The notes under the pieces are model-generated. The model saw only the letters and a program-made list of their open reading frames with translations, did no database searches and was not told the origin of the DNA. A stretch of DNA of 64,000 bases from Nansenia antarctica (Eukaryota; Chordata; Actinopteri; Argentiniformes; Microstomatidae): NCBI GenBank assembly GCA_963989245.1, contig OZ022339.1:91257142-91321141 (forward strand), given 5' to 3'. Made by a program: the position numbers and the translations under genes. Below, one piece after another: positions 43,031 to 53,986 of this stretch (position 1 is its first letter; the number at the start of each line of letters is the position of its first letter).

Positions 43031-43365
43031 AGCGGGGTACACGCATAAGGATTTTCAAAATCTTAACCGATTTCTTATCTGAGACAGACCCTACACATGA
43101 AGATAAAAAAATCTTGGATTGAACAGCCTTGATCGTATTGTGTGTGGTGTGCGCCGCTTTTCCCATTTCAGCACCTCACAGACATAAAGATTATCATTAC
43201 GACAGACTCCAGACTCTCTCGAGTCTCGTTCCCCACGCCAGAAATCTTGCGTGAACCCATTCTTTTAATATTGCCTTTAAATTACAAAATAATTAAATTA
43301 AGATTATATAATGATTAAAGCACTTTGAGCTGCAACGTTTGCAGGAAAAGCGCTATACAAATAAA

Positions 43366-43403
<38 letters not shown>

Positions 43404-43858
43404 CTAACGTAGTACCCTGACTGACCTGTACGAGGCAACCATGTGCGACAGGGCAAATAAAGTGCCGAATAACGAAAAGAAGAAGTCAGCACGCTTCTTG
43501 ATTGGCTACATTCCATCCACGTCATAGTCGGACTCGCGAGCAAGGTTGCCAGATGGGAATGACATTTTCCACCCTAACCACAGTCTAAAACCGCTAATTC
43601 CACCCAAAAAAACCTGAGTCCATCTGGCAACCCTAGGACCCTAAGTATTGAACACATTTGACATTTACGATTGCCGGCCACGACCATTTTCCGAGCAGAT
43701 TGTCGGGAGAGATTGACTCTTAACACACCTCACACCACAGGATAATGTTATAGGAAAATCTTTAGAGCCATCCGATAATCGGGCGTTTTCTGTCTTTGGT
43801 CGGAAGGGGGAGAATCGGGCCAAAATCGGCTAGATAATCGTTATGTGTGTACCCGGCT
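43031..43858. mobile_element. Harbinger-like inverted-repeat element in Tc1
   Basis: 828 bp flanked by TAA on both sides (43028-43030, 43859-43861). Ends are AGCGGGGTACACGCATAAGG and, in reverse complement, AGCCGGGTACACACATAACG: 20 of the first 23 positions agree. A 3-bp TAA duplication suits PIF/Harbinger. There is no transposase frame. A retroposon tail and an ATT run (43315-43402) sit inside. Confidence 0.75.
43315..43402 (+). repeat. Retroposon tail with (ATT)n
   Basis: CACTTTGAGCTGCAACG, then AAAGCGCTATACAAATAAAG, then about 38 bp of ATT. The same tail type occurs at 3228 and 10277. Confidence 0.7.
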
Positions 43859-44065
43859 TAAGCGTAGTAGTATAGTCCCTCTCAATAATGTGTTCAAGTG
43901 CCCTGTTTCTTGGAGTCCTTTTATGCTGATTGGATGCTCAGGTGTTGTTAGGAAGCCAATTGACTGTACAGGTGTGGTTTGAAAGCTGAATAGTTGATTA
44001 GGTGTGTTTTGAAAGCAAAAATTCATATGGGGGCTAATATTTCTGACCACTCCATTTTTATATGA

Positions 44066-44320
44066 TATAAAGCAAGCCTAAAAACGTATTTTATATTCCA
44101 AAATGTACCAAAAGCTACTAAATAGCAATGGTGAATGTTTGATTGTATCAAGTTTTATCTATGCTGCAAACATTGGGAAGAATTTTAAGAAAATGTAATC
44201 ATTTTGGCCTGTACATTCATTCAACAGAGGAATATTATATACGATTATTGATTGTAAGTCGCTTTGGAATAAGGCGTCTGCTAAATGCCAAAAATGTAAA
44301 AAATGTAAATTACAATTCAC
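44066..44320 (+). repeat. L2-type LINE/SINE tail
   Basis: AAGTCGCTTTGGAATAAGGC, then GTCTGCTAAATGCC and AAAAATGTAAA repeated, at 44258-44312. It is the best plus-strand copy of the tail that also ends the LINE at 56985. The preceding 190 bp have no identified body. Confidence 0.65.
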
Positions 44321-44974
44321 AGCCATATGAACCATTAAGCAGTCCCAGTGATTATGATAGGGATTGTTGAAGGGTATGATGCAGTGTTCATGTGATCTCT
44401 AAGAACTCCGAAATTCTGTATTTATTAAACAAGTTATTTGCATGGAGCTTCCGATTGGCTTATGATTCTGATACTCTCCGGGTACAAGGAGTTTCCAAGT
44501 GGGAACATGTCTGAGTTTCCTACAGTGAACGCAGCATGTCACATACTTAGGTCATGGCCCCTGAGTCTGGTACACATCTCTAGAGCTCTGGCCCAAATGA
44601 CAGGGTGGAATCATTTTAACCTTCCAGAACTCAGAACATCCCATGAAGTCATATGCAGCACGAAACCACGTCCAGACCCCATCTCCATTGCATTGAAGTG
44701 GAATTTTACCCTGTAATCCAGTGGATTTTTTATTTTCCTTACTCAATAGTAGACACATTGACAAATATTTTTGTTTTAAAATGATCTCTGATATCTCACT
44801 TTTAATGTCCTGAGCAGTTCTCTACAATCAGTCAGGCAGTCAGTACCACTCCCAAGATTCAACTTATACACAACTTAGATAATTGGTGCTGAAAATGTGT
44901 TTATAATATAAAGCCTTTTGCAGGTCATTCTTTGAGGAGAGGTAATGCCAATAGGAGAGCTCCCTCATTTCTCA
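44321..44974. other. Unannotated stretch
   Basis: Nothing recognised. Confidence 0.35.
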
Positions 44975-45290
44975 CCCCCCCCCCCCCCCCCACTCTCTTC
45001 CCTTCATTACATCTCACCGCAATCATTTCTCTCCTAATCTCTTTCCTTCTCACTCTCTCCCATATCCCCCGCCTTCCTTTATATACCCCCTTAATCTGTC
45101 CCACAGCAATCACCGCTCTGTCCACCCTCTCCCTTCCAACCTTTCATGTTTTCCATCTCTCTTTCTCCCTCAATGCGTTTTTTCCGCTCCTCTCTCACTT
45201 GCTATCCTCCTCTCTCTATACGCATCTCCGTGTCTCTTCTTCCCTTTTCCTCACTCTCTTCTCCACTTCACAGGAAGAGCTTCTCCACTG
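44975..45290. repeat. Pyrimidine-rich tract
   Basis: A C14 run followed by about 300 bp of mostly C and T on the plus strand. Ser/Leu/Pro-rich frames here are composition artefacts. Confidence 0.8.
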
Positions 45291-45443
45291 CAGCCATATC
45301 AGCTATCACTAATGAGATCTTTAATCATTTATAAAGGGGAAGGAGGGGGATCACATCCATGGCTGAGAGATACAGTATCTGCTGAGAGAGAGAGGGGAAG
45401 GGAGAGAGAGAGAGTGAGAGTGTTGAGTGTTAATACAATACAC
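45291..45443. other. GA-rich spacer
   Basis: GAGA patches near 45380-45420. No gene. Confidence 0.4.
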
Positions 45444-46764
45444 CAGGGTTATTCTTAACTATAGTCTTACGTGGGCCAGATTTTCACAATGTTATTTGCA
45501 GGGGGGCCAGAGATTTGCATCTGTTTATTCTTCCCAGTAACTGTATACACTTGTGAAACAATGCACAAACACCACTTTATTCATATAATGTACTTTTAAT
45601 TAAGACAATCAATGATTTTAAATTGAAGTGCCTATTACATATACGTGCATACTTTTCTCACTTACGGCATATGAACACAGCACACACTAGAGACTACCGT
45701 ATTTTCCGGACTATAAGTCTCACTTTTTTTCATAGTTTGGCTGGTCCTGCGACTTATAGTCAGGTGCGACTTATATATCAAAATATATATAATTTCATAC
45801 TGACTGACATGAACCAAGGAGTAAACATTACCGTCTACAGCCACGAGAGGGCGCTCTGGGCCGCTCTGGGCTTGTGACAACTACATGCTGCTCCTGTACC
45901 ACTGAAGAAATCTAACTGAAACATTAACGGGAGCTTGGTGAACTTGTTTACTGGTAACTTGCTTGTTGGACTCGCTAGCTTGTTATGTTAATTTAGCCTA
46001 TTCAGCCTCCCAGGTATGTTCTTTATGCTATTGTGCAGCTGAATAACAAAAAAAATAAAAAAATTATAATAATAAATAAATAATAAAAATAACAATTAAA
46101 AAATAATAAAAAATAATGTGTTAGGTTAACGTTCTATTGTGTAGTTGAATAACTTGCCTTTCCAGATTAAATGTCTGTTCTTGGTCTTGGATTTTGTGAA
46201 ATACATTTCTAGATAAATGCGACTTATAGTCCAGTGCGACTTATGTTTTTTTCCTCTTCATGACGCGTTTTTTAACTGATACTCCGGAGCGGATACTGAT
46301 TTCGACTTATACTCCGGAGCGACTTATAGTCCGGAAAATACGGTAATTGGACTTCTTTGATTGGGCAAGAGCAGAAAAGTTTGATTGATATAAAGTCTGG
46401 GCAATTCTCAGGCAATGACGATGGTGTTCATTTGTCAGGTAGGAATGGGTGGTCCAAACACGGTTAGAAGAAAACATGCCAATCTTCTTGTGTTTGGATA
46501 TTACTCTCCATTGACATGCACAGTCCAAATTTCCACACACCCCACAGGCTGAAGCGGCTGCCTCAGTTAGTCAAGCAGCGTTGCATAACTCAACGTTGAA
46601 GACTGACGAGTGAATGCTGGTGAGTGAATGCTGACTGGCTGTAAACTGCTCCCTTGGTGATATTGATGGACAGTACTTTTTTTCAGATGTTTATTAATGT
46701 TCAAAACTGATCAAAGGGCCGGTCTAAATGGACAGGCCCGTGGGTCATCAGTTGGATAAGTCTG
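45444..46764. mobile_element. hAT-like remnant carrying a nested MITE
   Basis: The left end CAGGGTTATTCTTAACTATA with CGTGGGCCAG is mirrored on the right by, in reverse complement, CAGACTTATCCAACTGATGA with CACGGGCC. That is the layout of a common fish hAT end. Flanking octamers CAATACAC and CAGTGTAC differ by three transitions, so they could be an aged 8-bp duplication. No transposase is readable. A TA-flanked MITE occupies 45697-46343. Confidence 0.5.
45697..46343. mobile_element. TA-flanked MITE (CCGTATTTTCCGG family)
   Basis: 647 bp. Both ends read CCGTATTTTCCGGACTATAA and continue to AGTC in inverted orientation, flanked by TA on both sides as in Tc1/mariner insertions. Subterminal CGACTTATAGTCC motifs recur many times in both orientations. 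The A/T-rich centre has no transposase frame. Confidence 0.85.
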
Positions 46765-46806
46765 CAGTGTACTCTTACTCTTAGCCTACATACTCCATAC
46801 AATATG

Positions 46807-46810
<4 letters not shown>

Positions 46811-46840
<30 letters not shown>
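46811..46840. repeat. (GT)n microsatellite
   Basis: About 30 bp of GT. Confidence 0.97.
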
Positions 46841-46843
<3 letters not shown>

Positions 46844-47470
46844 TCCTGAGCTGTGCTGAAGTCGTCAACAACCCTCAGACAGTTTGCAAAAAAAAAACTT
46901 GTAAAACATGATTCCACTCCGACTCCCTCCCTTTGTCCATAACATTATATTTACTGGGTGGGAAAGGTAGTGTAACCGCGGCACGCCAGGCGAGACTCCC
47001 CCGCGTGGAGGGAGCGTGACGGTAAATCGCTGCTAATTGAGAGGGTGTCTGAGTGTAAGGGTCCCCCAGCGCTAACGCTAGCTAGCAGCAGAGCAGCTGT
47101 ACAGAGAACCGCAAGCGGGAAGGGGGGGCAAGCCCCAACCCCCGGGTGGGGAACTGTTTACCCAGGCAAGCGAGCATGAGGCTCAGGTTCCGTGGAGAGC
47201 ATCCAGCTAGCCAAGGCCTGGACACCACGAGATCAGAACCAGAGTGGGGGCTTGTCTTTCATACACAGTGGTCTAGTGGCCCCTGGGCTCTTGTTAAATT
47301 ACAAGCAGGATTGAAAGGCAACGCTTGGCAAAATGGGGTGTGTTGCTTATGTGCGGTGGTTCTGCTGCATTGGGCCAAGCTGCCTGGGAACACCTGACTT
47401 TTACTGGAGGGCCTGTCCTGTCCACAACTCCTTATGCTTCCATGGCAAGCATGACCTACTTCCCCTTGAG
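46841..47470. other. Unannotated GC-richer stretch
   Basis: GC-rich text with GCTAGCTAGC near 47090 and G runs near 47125. It vaguely recalls the 9.3-kb repeat, but no clear alignment was found. Confidence 0.3.
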
Positions 47471-47474
47471 TGTG

Positions 47475-47594
47475 CGTGTGTGCGGGTGGGTGTGGGTGTG
47501 TGTGTGCATGCGTCCTGCGTGTGTTTGAGTGTGTGTGTGTGTGTGTGTGTATGTATGCGTCCTACACGCATGTGTGTGTGTCCATGTGTGTATG

Positions 47595-47629
<35 letters not shown>

Positions 47630-47690
47630 ATGCGTCCTACACGCATGTGTGTGTGTGTACATGTGTGTGTGTGTGTGTATATGCGTTTCC
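47475..47690. repeat. (GT)n array with a duplicated hairpin insert
   Basis: GT repeats contain two copies (47551-47581 and 47626-47656) of ATGTATGCGTCCTACACGCA plus following GT. Inside each, ATGCGT and ACGCAT flank CCTAC and could form a small hairpin. Confidence 0.93.
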
Positions 47691-48685
47691 AAACATACAG
47701 AGAAATGTGACACACAGAGAGCCACAAAACACACATAAACAGTGAGTGGTGCCAATAATATTCAGCCAGGCGGGACAACTTGCTCATTGCTCCCTGCTTG
47801 TACCAGTTACTGTTCCATTGGGAGTTACAACTTAAAAGGGATATTAGGCCTTTTTCTCCATTAGTGTGAGTCTCTAGTCTAGAGTGGGTTACCAATTAAA
47901 GACAGACATGACTGGAACCATCAGAACATTTCAGACTCATGCCACCATGCAAAAGGAAACATATAAAACCTGATGTACAGTACAACACACGTGACTTAAC
48001 GTGCTAGTCCATGTGATGATGACACATGTATGCTAAATATTTACTTCAGTGACAAGTTTACAGCTCACCACATGAACCAACAGTGTATACCTACTAACTA
48101 TGAAATTCCAGATATATTCTAGACATGACCTTGTGGGATACTGAAGCCCTAGAGAGACCACCCATCATATTGATTCTGCTTTCTTTCTTTTCATTTTTTG
48201 TCACCTGAGGGCAAACAGAAACCAGTAATTAACTTCCCGCAAAAACACACACAGTTATTGCCATCAACAAACTGCAACAAAAAAAAAACGTCCCACTTGG
48301 CAACCTACCTCAATGATTAGATGCTGTAACCAGGGCAGGAAATATTTAACGCTCAATTTATGTCTGTTTTTCATGGGAGGGGGTTGTGTTTTTTATGTCA
48401 CATTCTTTCACACGCAGTGAAAAGGCAGGAGTTTGTGGAGTTGCTGCATCCATTCAGCAGGACATTACCATGTTCTTTGATGGACCTCATTGGGCCTAAA
48501 AGGAGGAGGACATAACCCTGTTTATTTAAATGCACAGCTTTGTTGGTGCTTAAATGCTACTCTGTCTCCATCACTCCATCACTGTGCGTCCATTCACACC
48601 CAAAAACAAAAACCTTTGACCCCTTTTGTCTGCTGGGCTGGTAGTCCATTTGATTGGGATTTCTGCTCCACAGCAAAGTTTTTAA
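47691..48685. other. Unannotated stretch
   Basis: Nothing recognised. Confidence 0.35.
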
Positions 48686-48689
48686 TTGA

Positions 48690-49100
48690 ACAATTTTGAA
48701 GGAAAAAAACAAGGATGTTACGAGCTTGTCCTTTGCTTTCCATTCTGCACTTCTATGGCGTTCTGGTGGGAATGTGGCAGCTATATTCTTCTTTTGCTGT
48801 GGTGTTTTCCGATGGGAAACTTTGCCGCAGTGCCATTCGGCATAATAGATGTCAGGTTGTCTGATCGCCCCCCAGTCAGATTGTTACAATTAAAGCCGTT
48901 TTTCAAAATGCAAAACAGATTCCCTGCCAACCGTGATGCCTGGGCCTGGTTAAACCCTGGCTAAACGTTTCTATGGCAGATAATGGTAGAGGATAAAGCT
49001 CCTCCTGTTTCACACTCCCAAGTGTTGAGCTGTCTTAATCACAGTCATTATGTCCCCCCTTTTATTACAGTGCGTGACAGGCGGGTCAATCTCTGCTTAG
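48690..49100. promoter_or_regulatory. Candidate conserved noncoding element
   Basis: Repeat-free, balanced sequence with CATAATAGATG, ACAATTAAAG, CTTAATCACAG and CATTATGTC motifs and no coding structure. It looks like enhancer-type DNA by texture only. Confidence 0.2.
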
Positions 49101-50394
49101 TTTAAATCATGCTCATCTCAAAGTTGTAAAGGGGTTTTGGAACTTTCTGACTTATAAAGCTCTATATCTCATGAATTTAAAAACCTTTCATTTTGCAGGA
49201 TCGGAAAATGGTTTATATTCACTAATATCTCCAATTTGTCTGCTCACGGTACATTTCAAAATGTGTAGCACACAATAAGAAATGCAATGGATTAGGGTAA
49301 ATAGCATTCCTGGTGCTATATGTATTGTTGCTAATGCAGTTGGTGGTGGACTTTGGGCTGTGAGAGAGTGTATTGGTGTATAGTTGGCATCTGTTTGTGT
49401 CAGTTTATGAGCAGCTTTACGAGGTAGTCACAGCTCTCCTGAGAGAGAATGATGTAGAGGTCTTGAACAGTGCCATTGACTGGCCTTAACTGCCGCTCAG
49501 CAAAAGCCAGCTAAAATCAACACCAGAATTACACGCTTTAGTGAGAGACCTGCCAATAAAACACTCCTCTGAGTAACACCGTTTTCGGTTTGCCCTTTGT
49601 GACTTTTTCCCCTCCAACATCAATTTGGAAAGAAATAGTCCTTGTATTGGCACACTCTTTCTTCTCCGCATGTGCCTGTTCAAAGGGGAGAGAAAAGTAA
49701 ACACCTTACACTGTAGTGTCTGAAAACAAGTCTTATTTTCTTATATTTTAATTCATGCCGTAAATGAAAACACACAGATGAAAGGACACAAATGAGGGTT
49801 CTACAGTGAGTACAGTATCAAGAGCGGCTTCCATAGAGGCAGTAAGCACTCTTCATGATGCCTTTATGAGCCTCTCAACCTCCAGACCCATATAGGGGCC
49901 CCATGCACTGTAGCTCTGTACCTTAACTGTGCCTCTCAGAGCCTCAGATCCTACAGTTTGGCCAACTCTCTGACTTAAGGAGCGTTACATCCCATACATC
50001 CTTAGAACCATTCACTCCACATTTATGGACCTTTCACGCCAGTTAGAGTTTTGGAAAGAAAATACCGCCATTTGAATATCAGTCACTCACATGGTGACCC
50101 ACCACAGAGAAAAAAAAGAGAAGAAAGTGGGAGTGGTAATATGGTAGTGTTTTAAAACACCACCTGGAATACCTTGATAATGGTGAAATACTGTAGCGGG
50201 TGGCAGGGCCTGGAACTGGGTCCTGGAGCTCCTGGGTAATGTTTCTCTTAACGGGATCATAAATTAGTCTGGCAGTTTGGTTCTAAACTAGGGGCCAGCA
50301 AGGGTACAGACCTGAGACCTGAGACCTGGGATTGTGGTTTCCATTCACTCTCTGCACTAATTGGCTCATGTTGGCCATAGCCACCATATGGCTA
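49101..50394. other. Unannotated stretch
   Basis: No gene, RNA or repeat border recognised. Confidence 0.35.
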
Positions 50395-50412
50395 GACTGT
50401 TACCTCCTTTCT
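50395..50412. repeat. SINE target duplication, left copy
   Basis: GACTGTTACCTCCTTTCT, identical to 50821-50838. Confidence 0.95.
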
Positions 50413-50820
50413 TTTTTTTAAAATTTGTTTTTCTGATTTTATCCCTTTTTCACCCAATTTGGTATCCAATTGCACCGGGTATGCCTATGCCTATTGCCTA
50501 TGCCTATGCCTATGCCTATTGCGTAGGATCCGCCGCACGACCCCGTGGCCGGCAGCCCCAGAGGAGATCGCCAGGCAGACTAGCTGTCTGGCTCCTCGAG
50601 CCCGACACCGTTACTCCAGCACCAGACGGGGGCGGTGTTGCGCGACAGATCCTTGTCCGGAAACTAGTCCTATACCCCCCTTGGGAGCGGCCGCTCAATA
50701 TGCCGCTCCCTGTGAGCCCCGGCCATATCCGGGTCTGGCGAGACCGGGATTCGATCCCAGTCCCCGGTGGGCAGCTTGCACTAGAGGCTAATGCTTAGAC
50801 CGCTGCGCCACCGCGGGGCT
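50413..50820 (-). mobile_element. tRNA-derived SINE with GC-rich body
   Basis: 408 bp on the minus strand, flanked by an 18-bp perfect duplication. The head has an A box (GTGGCGCAGCGG) and a B box (GGATCGAATCCC) as in tRNA genes. A long GC-rich body follows, then a TAGGCA-type hexamer array (50480-50520), a CCAAATTGGGTGAAAAAGGG segment and an A-rich tail at the left border. The GC-rich body yields frames of up to 145 codons on the other strand, which are artefacts. Confidence 0.92.
50480..50521. repeat. (TGCCTA)n hexamer array in SINE
   Basis: Seven TGCCTA/TTGCCTA units, an internal minisatellite of the SINE. Confidence 0.9.
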
Positions 50821-50838
50821 GACTGTTACCTCCTTTCT
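50821..50838. repeat. SINE target duplication, right copy
   Basis: Identical to 50395-50412. Confidence 0.95.
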
Positions 50839-51124
50839 ACCAACGCAAACCTAGTTCTAGTTCTGGGCTGCTTGCTAGTGCCGGATCGCAGTTGGTTCAA
50901 GAGCCGGTTTGCTTTTCCACGGACTAGAGAACCATGTCATTACGTCACTGTATACGTCTGTGCTTTCGCCAACTTCAAGCACAACAACAACGATATAATA
51001 ATACAACAGTAACGTGTGTGTGCTGCTCTTCCAGATTGCTATGGATGGTGATTACGTTCAAGAAAAAATAATTTTGATTATTTGATTATTATTATTATTT
51101 GATTTCATTAGCTTTATTAGCAAC

Positions 51125-51303
51125 ATCATCATCTCTGATAAGGTGCGGATGGCCAACATTTTTAACCAGCACTTTATAAAGTTCATTTTCGAGTCTATAA
51201 AGTTATTTTCGAGTCTGCTAACCACCCCTGCCTGGCCAATAGCACTTCTCCCTTAAGCCCACCCCGCTACTCCCCTGTAGCCTGTCACCCTGCCCCCTCT
51301 ATT
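51125..51303 (+). mobile_element. LINE fragment, region before the RT
   Basis: Plus-strand text reads SDKVRMANIFNQHF, similar to the linker between endonuclease and reverse transcriptase in L2-like LINEs and to KEIVDSFNQHF in the LINE at 39.9 kb. It is probably the upstream part of the LINE that resumes at 52085, split by about 780 bp of other sequence. Confidence 0.5.
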
Positions 51304-52053
51304 TCTCTTATTATTATTATTATTATTATTTGTCTAAGCCAGCAACTGTGTGCTGGGGATGCTGACTGTCCCATGGCCAGGCCTGATGCCTCTCCTGCCC
51401 TGTCTACCTGACAGCGCCGACGCTGAGCGCTCCGGCGACCTCCTCTTCACTTTCTACTTTTTTATATATTGTTGTTTATATTAATGACCATACTTTTTAC
51501 TTAGAAGAATTGACATGAACGTTGCAAGTAAATAAAAATGTAACTTGAATTATCTGTCTCTCTGTCTGTGTACGTTTGTTTGAAAAGTAGTACAAATATC
51601 ACTGCAACATGAACACACTATATTTTCACTTTTCATAACAGCTATTTTCATTTCATTTATAATGTGCAGTAAACAAACAAAATAATGTATACACTATACT
51701 ATAGGCTACTATACAATGGTGCCAAAATCAACTATCAAAATATTAATCTGCGTATATCTATGTACAACCGTCTTGACTGTTGTGTAGCCTATTATTATCA
51801 TTGCCGACACAGGTCGACATGAGAATTGTTGGCTACTTCATATCATAACTGAACATTCATATATAGCCTATTGCATTATTTGAAAATTGACAGCGCTGTA
51901 AATAGTGTCATTCAATGCACAAGCACGTGGGACTGCCCCACTCAGAAAGAAAATAACATATTAAAAAAAAGTAGAATTTTGTTTGTACTCACTGAGATCA
52001 AATGACACCTCACGGCTGCTTAAGTGTTAAGGAAAACAATAAATATCTATCTA

Positions 52054-52080
<27 letters not shown>
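51304..52080. other. AT-rich insert between LINE parts
   Basis: Contains an ATT run (51310-51331), AT-rich DNA, the 61-bp dispersed block (51971-52031) and a TA run (52054-52076). It may be one or more insertions splitting the LINE. No terminal repeats were identified. Confidence 0.4.
51971..52031. repeat. 61-bp dispersed block, copy 2
   Basis: Reverse-complement match to 36076-36136, 56 of 61 positions. Flanks do not match. Confidence 0.85.
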
Positions 52081-52084
<4 letters not shown>

Positions 52085-53640
52085 TTTTAACTGTTACAGG
52101 CCCATCTCTATACTGCAGTGTTTATCAAAAGTACTGGAGAAACTTGTAAATAAGCAACTTACTGGTTACCTGGATGCTAATATTCTCTCTGATGTTCAAT
52201 CTGGTTTTCGTGCTGGGTCACTGCAACCCTGAAAGTCCTGAATGACATTACATCTGCTCTAGACTCCAAACAACACTGTCCTGCAATCTTTATTGATTTA
52301 GTCAAGGCCTTTGACACTGTCGACCATGACATCCTTGCTGCCAGGCTAGGCAGCATTGGGGTCTCAGGGCACTCACTGGCGTGGTTCTCAAACCACCTCA
52401 CTGACAGGGTGCAATGGGTGAAATCTGAGGACCTTCTCTCCCAGCCCCTCCCTGTCACTAAAGGTGTACCCCAGGGCTCAATCTTAGCTCCCACTCTTTT
52501 CCCATTTACATAAATGATATTGCCTGCTCTGTTATAGACTCCTCTATCCATCTCTACGCTGACGACACAGTCCTTTATACAGTTGGCCCCTCCCCAGACA
52601 TAGTACTCACATCACTTCAAGATAGTTTCAGCAAGCCTTCTCCTCCCTAAACCTTCTGCTTAACACCAGCAAAACCAAGGTCATGTGGTTCGGGAGGAAG
52701 GGCTTCGCTACACCCCCACCAGGCCACCCTTGATGGGGCTGTCCTAGACCAGGTCACTGAATACAAATACTTAGGTATCTGGCTAGACAGCACCCTATCC
52801 TTCTCACACCACATAAACAGGTTACAATCTAAGGTCAAATCTAAACTTGGTTTTCTGTATAGAATGCGTTCCACCTTCACTCACTCTGCTAAAATAACTC
52901 TTGTCCAAATGACAATCCTCCCCATGCTAGACTATGGGGACGTCGTATATAGGACAGCATGCAAGGTGGCACTCCAAAAACTGGATGTTCTCTACCAGTC
53001 TGCTATCCGGTTTGCTCTAATGCCCCTTTCAAAACACACCACTGCACTCTTTACTCCTCTGTCAACTGGCCATCACTGCACACCCGTCGCAATATCCACT
53101 GGCTCATGCTCATCCACAAAACCCTCCTTGGTCTCTCGCCCCCCTACCTGTGTCACTTGCTGCAAATTACATCTGCTGCCCACAACACCCGGTCTGCTCA
53201 CCTTATTCTCCTAAAAATTCCCAAAACAAACACTGCACAAGGTAAATCTTCTTTCAGGGCTGCTGCAGCCAATGACTGGAACCATTTACAGAAAACACTC
53301 AAACTGGACACTCTTATTTCCAAATCAGCTTTTAAGGACTCTATCATGGACATTCTCACTGACACATGCAACTGTTTTTCAACCCTCTAGTCTAGTGTTT
53401 TTCCAAACCCCCCCTGTTGGCTGCTTACTGTCTGTCCCATGCATGCATGCCTGTTTGACTTCCTGTGTCTGTCCAAATGTGCATACTGTATGTATTGCTA
53501 ATTCTCTAATGCTGTTAGTGTGCTTTTTGCTGTGCTTAATGTTGTGCGGGTTTATGTGGATGTGTGATGCTGTCCCTTTAACTTGATGCTGTGACTGTAA
53601 GTGGAGGAGGTGTGGAGATGTACGTATGTTCTTTTTTTTG
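52085..53640 (+). mobile_element. L2-like LINE reverse transcriptase remnant
   Basis: A 5-prime-broken ORF2. RPISILQCLSKVLEKLVNKQ opens the fragment. FDTVDHD is near 52308, GVPQGSILAPTLF near 52463-52501, YADDTVLY near 52556, YKYLGIWLDSTLSFS near 52760 and a C-terminal region runs to about 53390. At least three frame changes are needed to follow it. A CR1/L2-type LINE distinct from the copy at 40 kb. The 3-prime end is not defined. Confidence 0.8.
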
Positions 53641-53978
53641 TGATCAATTTTTAAATAATTATTTCTTCAGGGAATGGTACAAGGGAGCGGTAACATATAA
53701 ATGAACAAAAGAGAAATAGAATAACAAAAATCCAGTAGAAATTCCCATAAACCATCCAAAAATTGAAATGGATAACCTGGTGATTGGGATTTCTGGAGGA
53801 ATGTTTTGCCAGATTAATTGCCAATTTAAATTATTGTGTGATAAAGACTCTTTCCATACTCTGTGAATATGTAATGGTTTTAAAGAAGCCTTAACCAGGA
53901 TGGAGTAAAGAGCTGAGACCTGACCCCTGGGTCTTGTGAATGCTATGTGAAATGGATGCATGTCAAATGCGCTATTCC

Positions 53979-53986
53979 AGGGTACC
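53979..53986. repeat. hAT target duplication, left (AGGGTACC)
   Basis: Identical to 55166-55173. Confidence 0.95.

Larger units (their letters stand above)
41691..44065 (-). mobile_element. Tc1-like transposon with two nested insertions
   Basis: A Tc1 transposase on the minus strand (41711-43021) lies between outer segments that both contain TAGCCCCC-type text in inverted orientation (about 41696 and 44030). These suggest terminal repeats, although exact ends and the TA duplication could not be fixed. An LTR-element remnant (42406-42790) sits inside the coding region, and a TAA-flanked inverted-repeat element (43031-43858) sits just upstream of the start codon. Confidence 0.75.

Noticed and set aside
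44932..45312. 126-codon plus-strand frame
   Set aside because: It translates a pyrimidine-rich tract into Ser/Leu/Pro text with no splice context.
50361..50798. 110-145 codon frames at 50.4-50.8 kb
   Set aside because: They lie inside a SINE with perfect target duplications. The open frames come from its GC-rich body.
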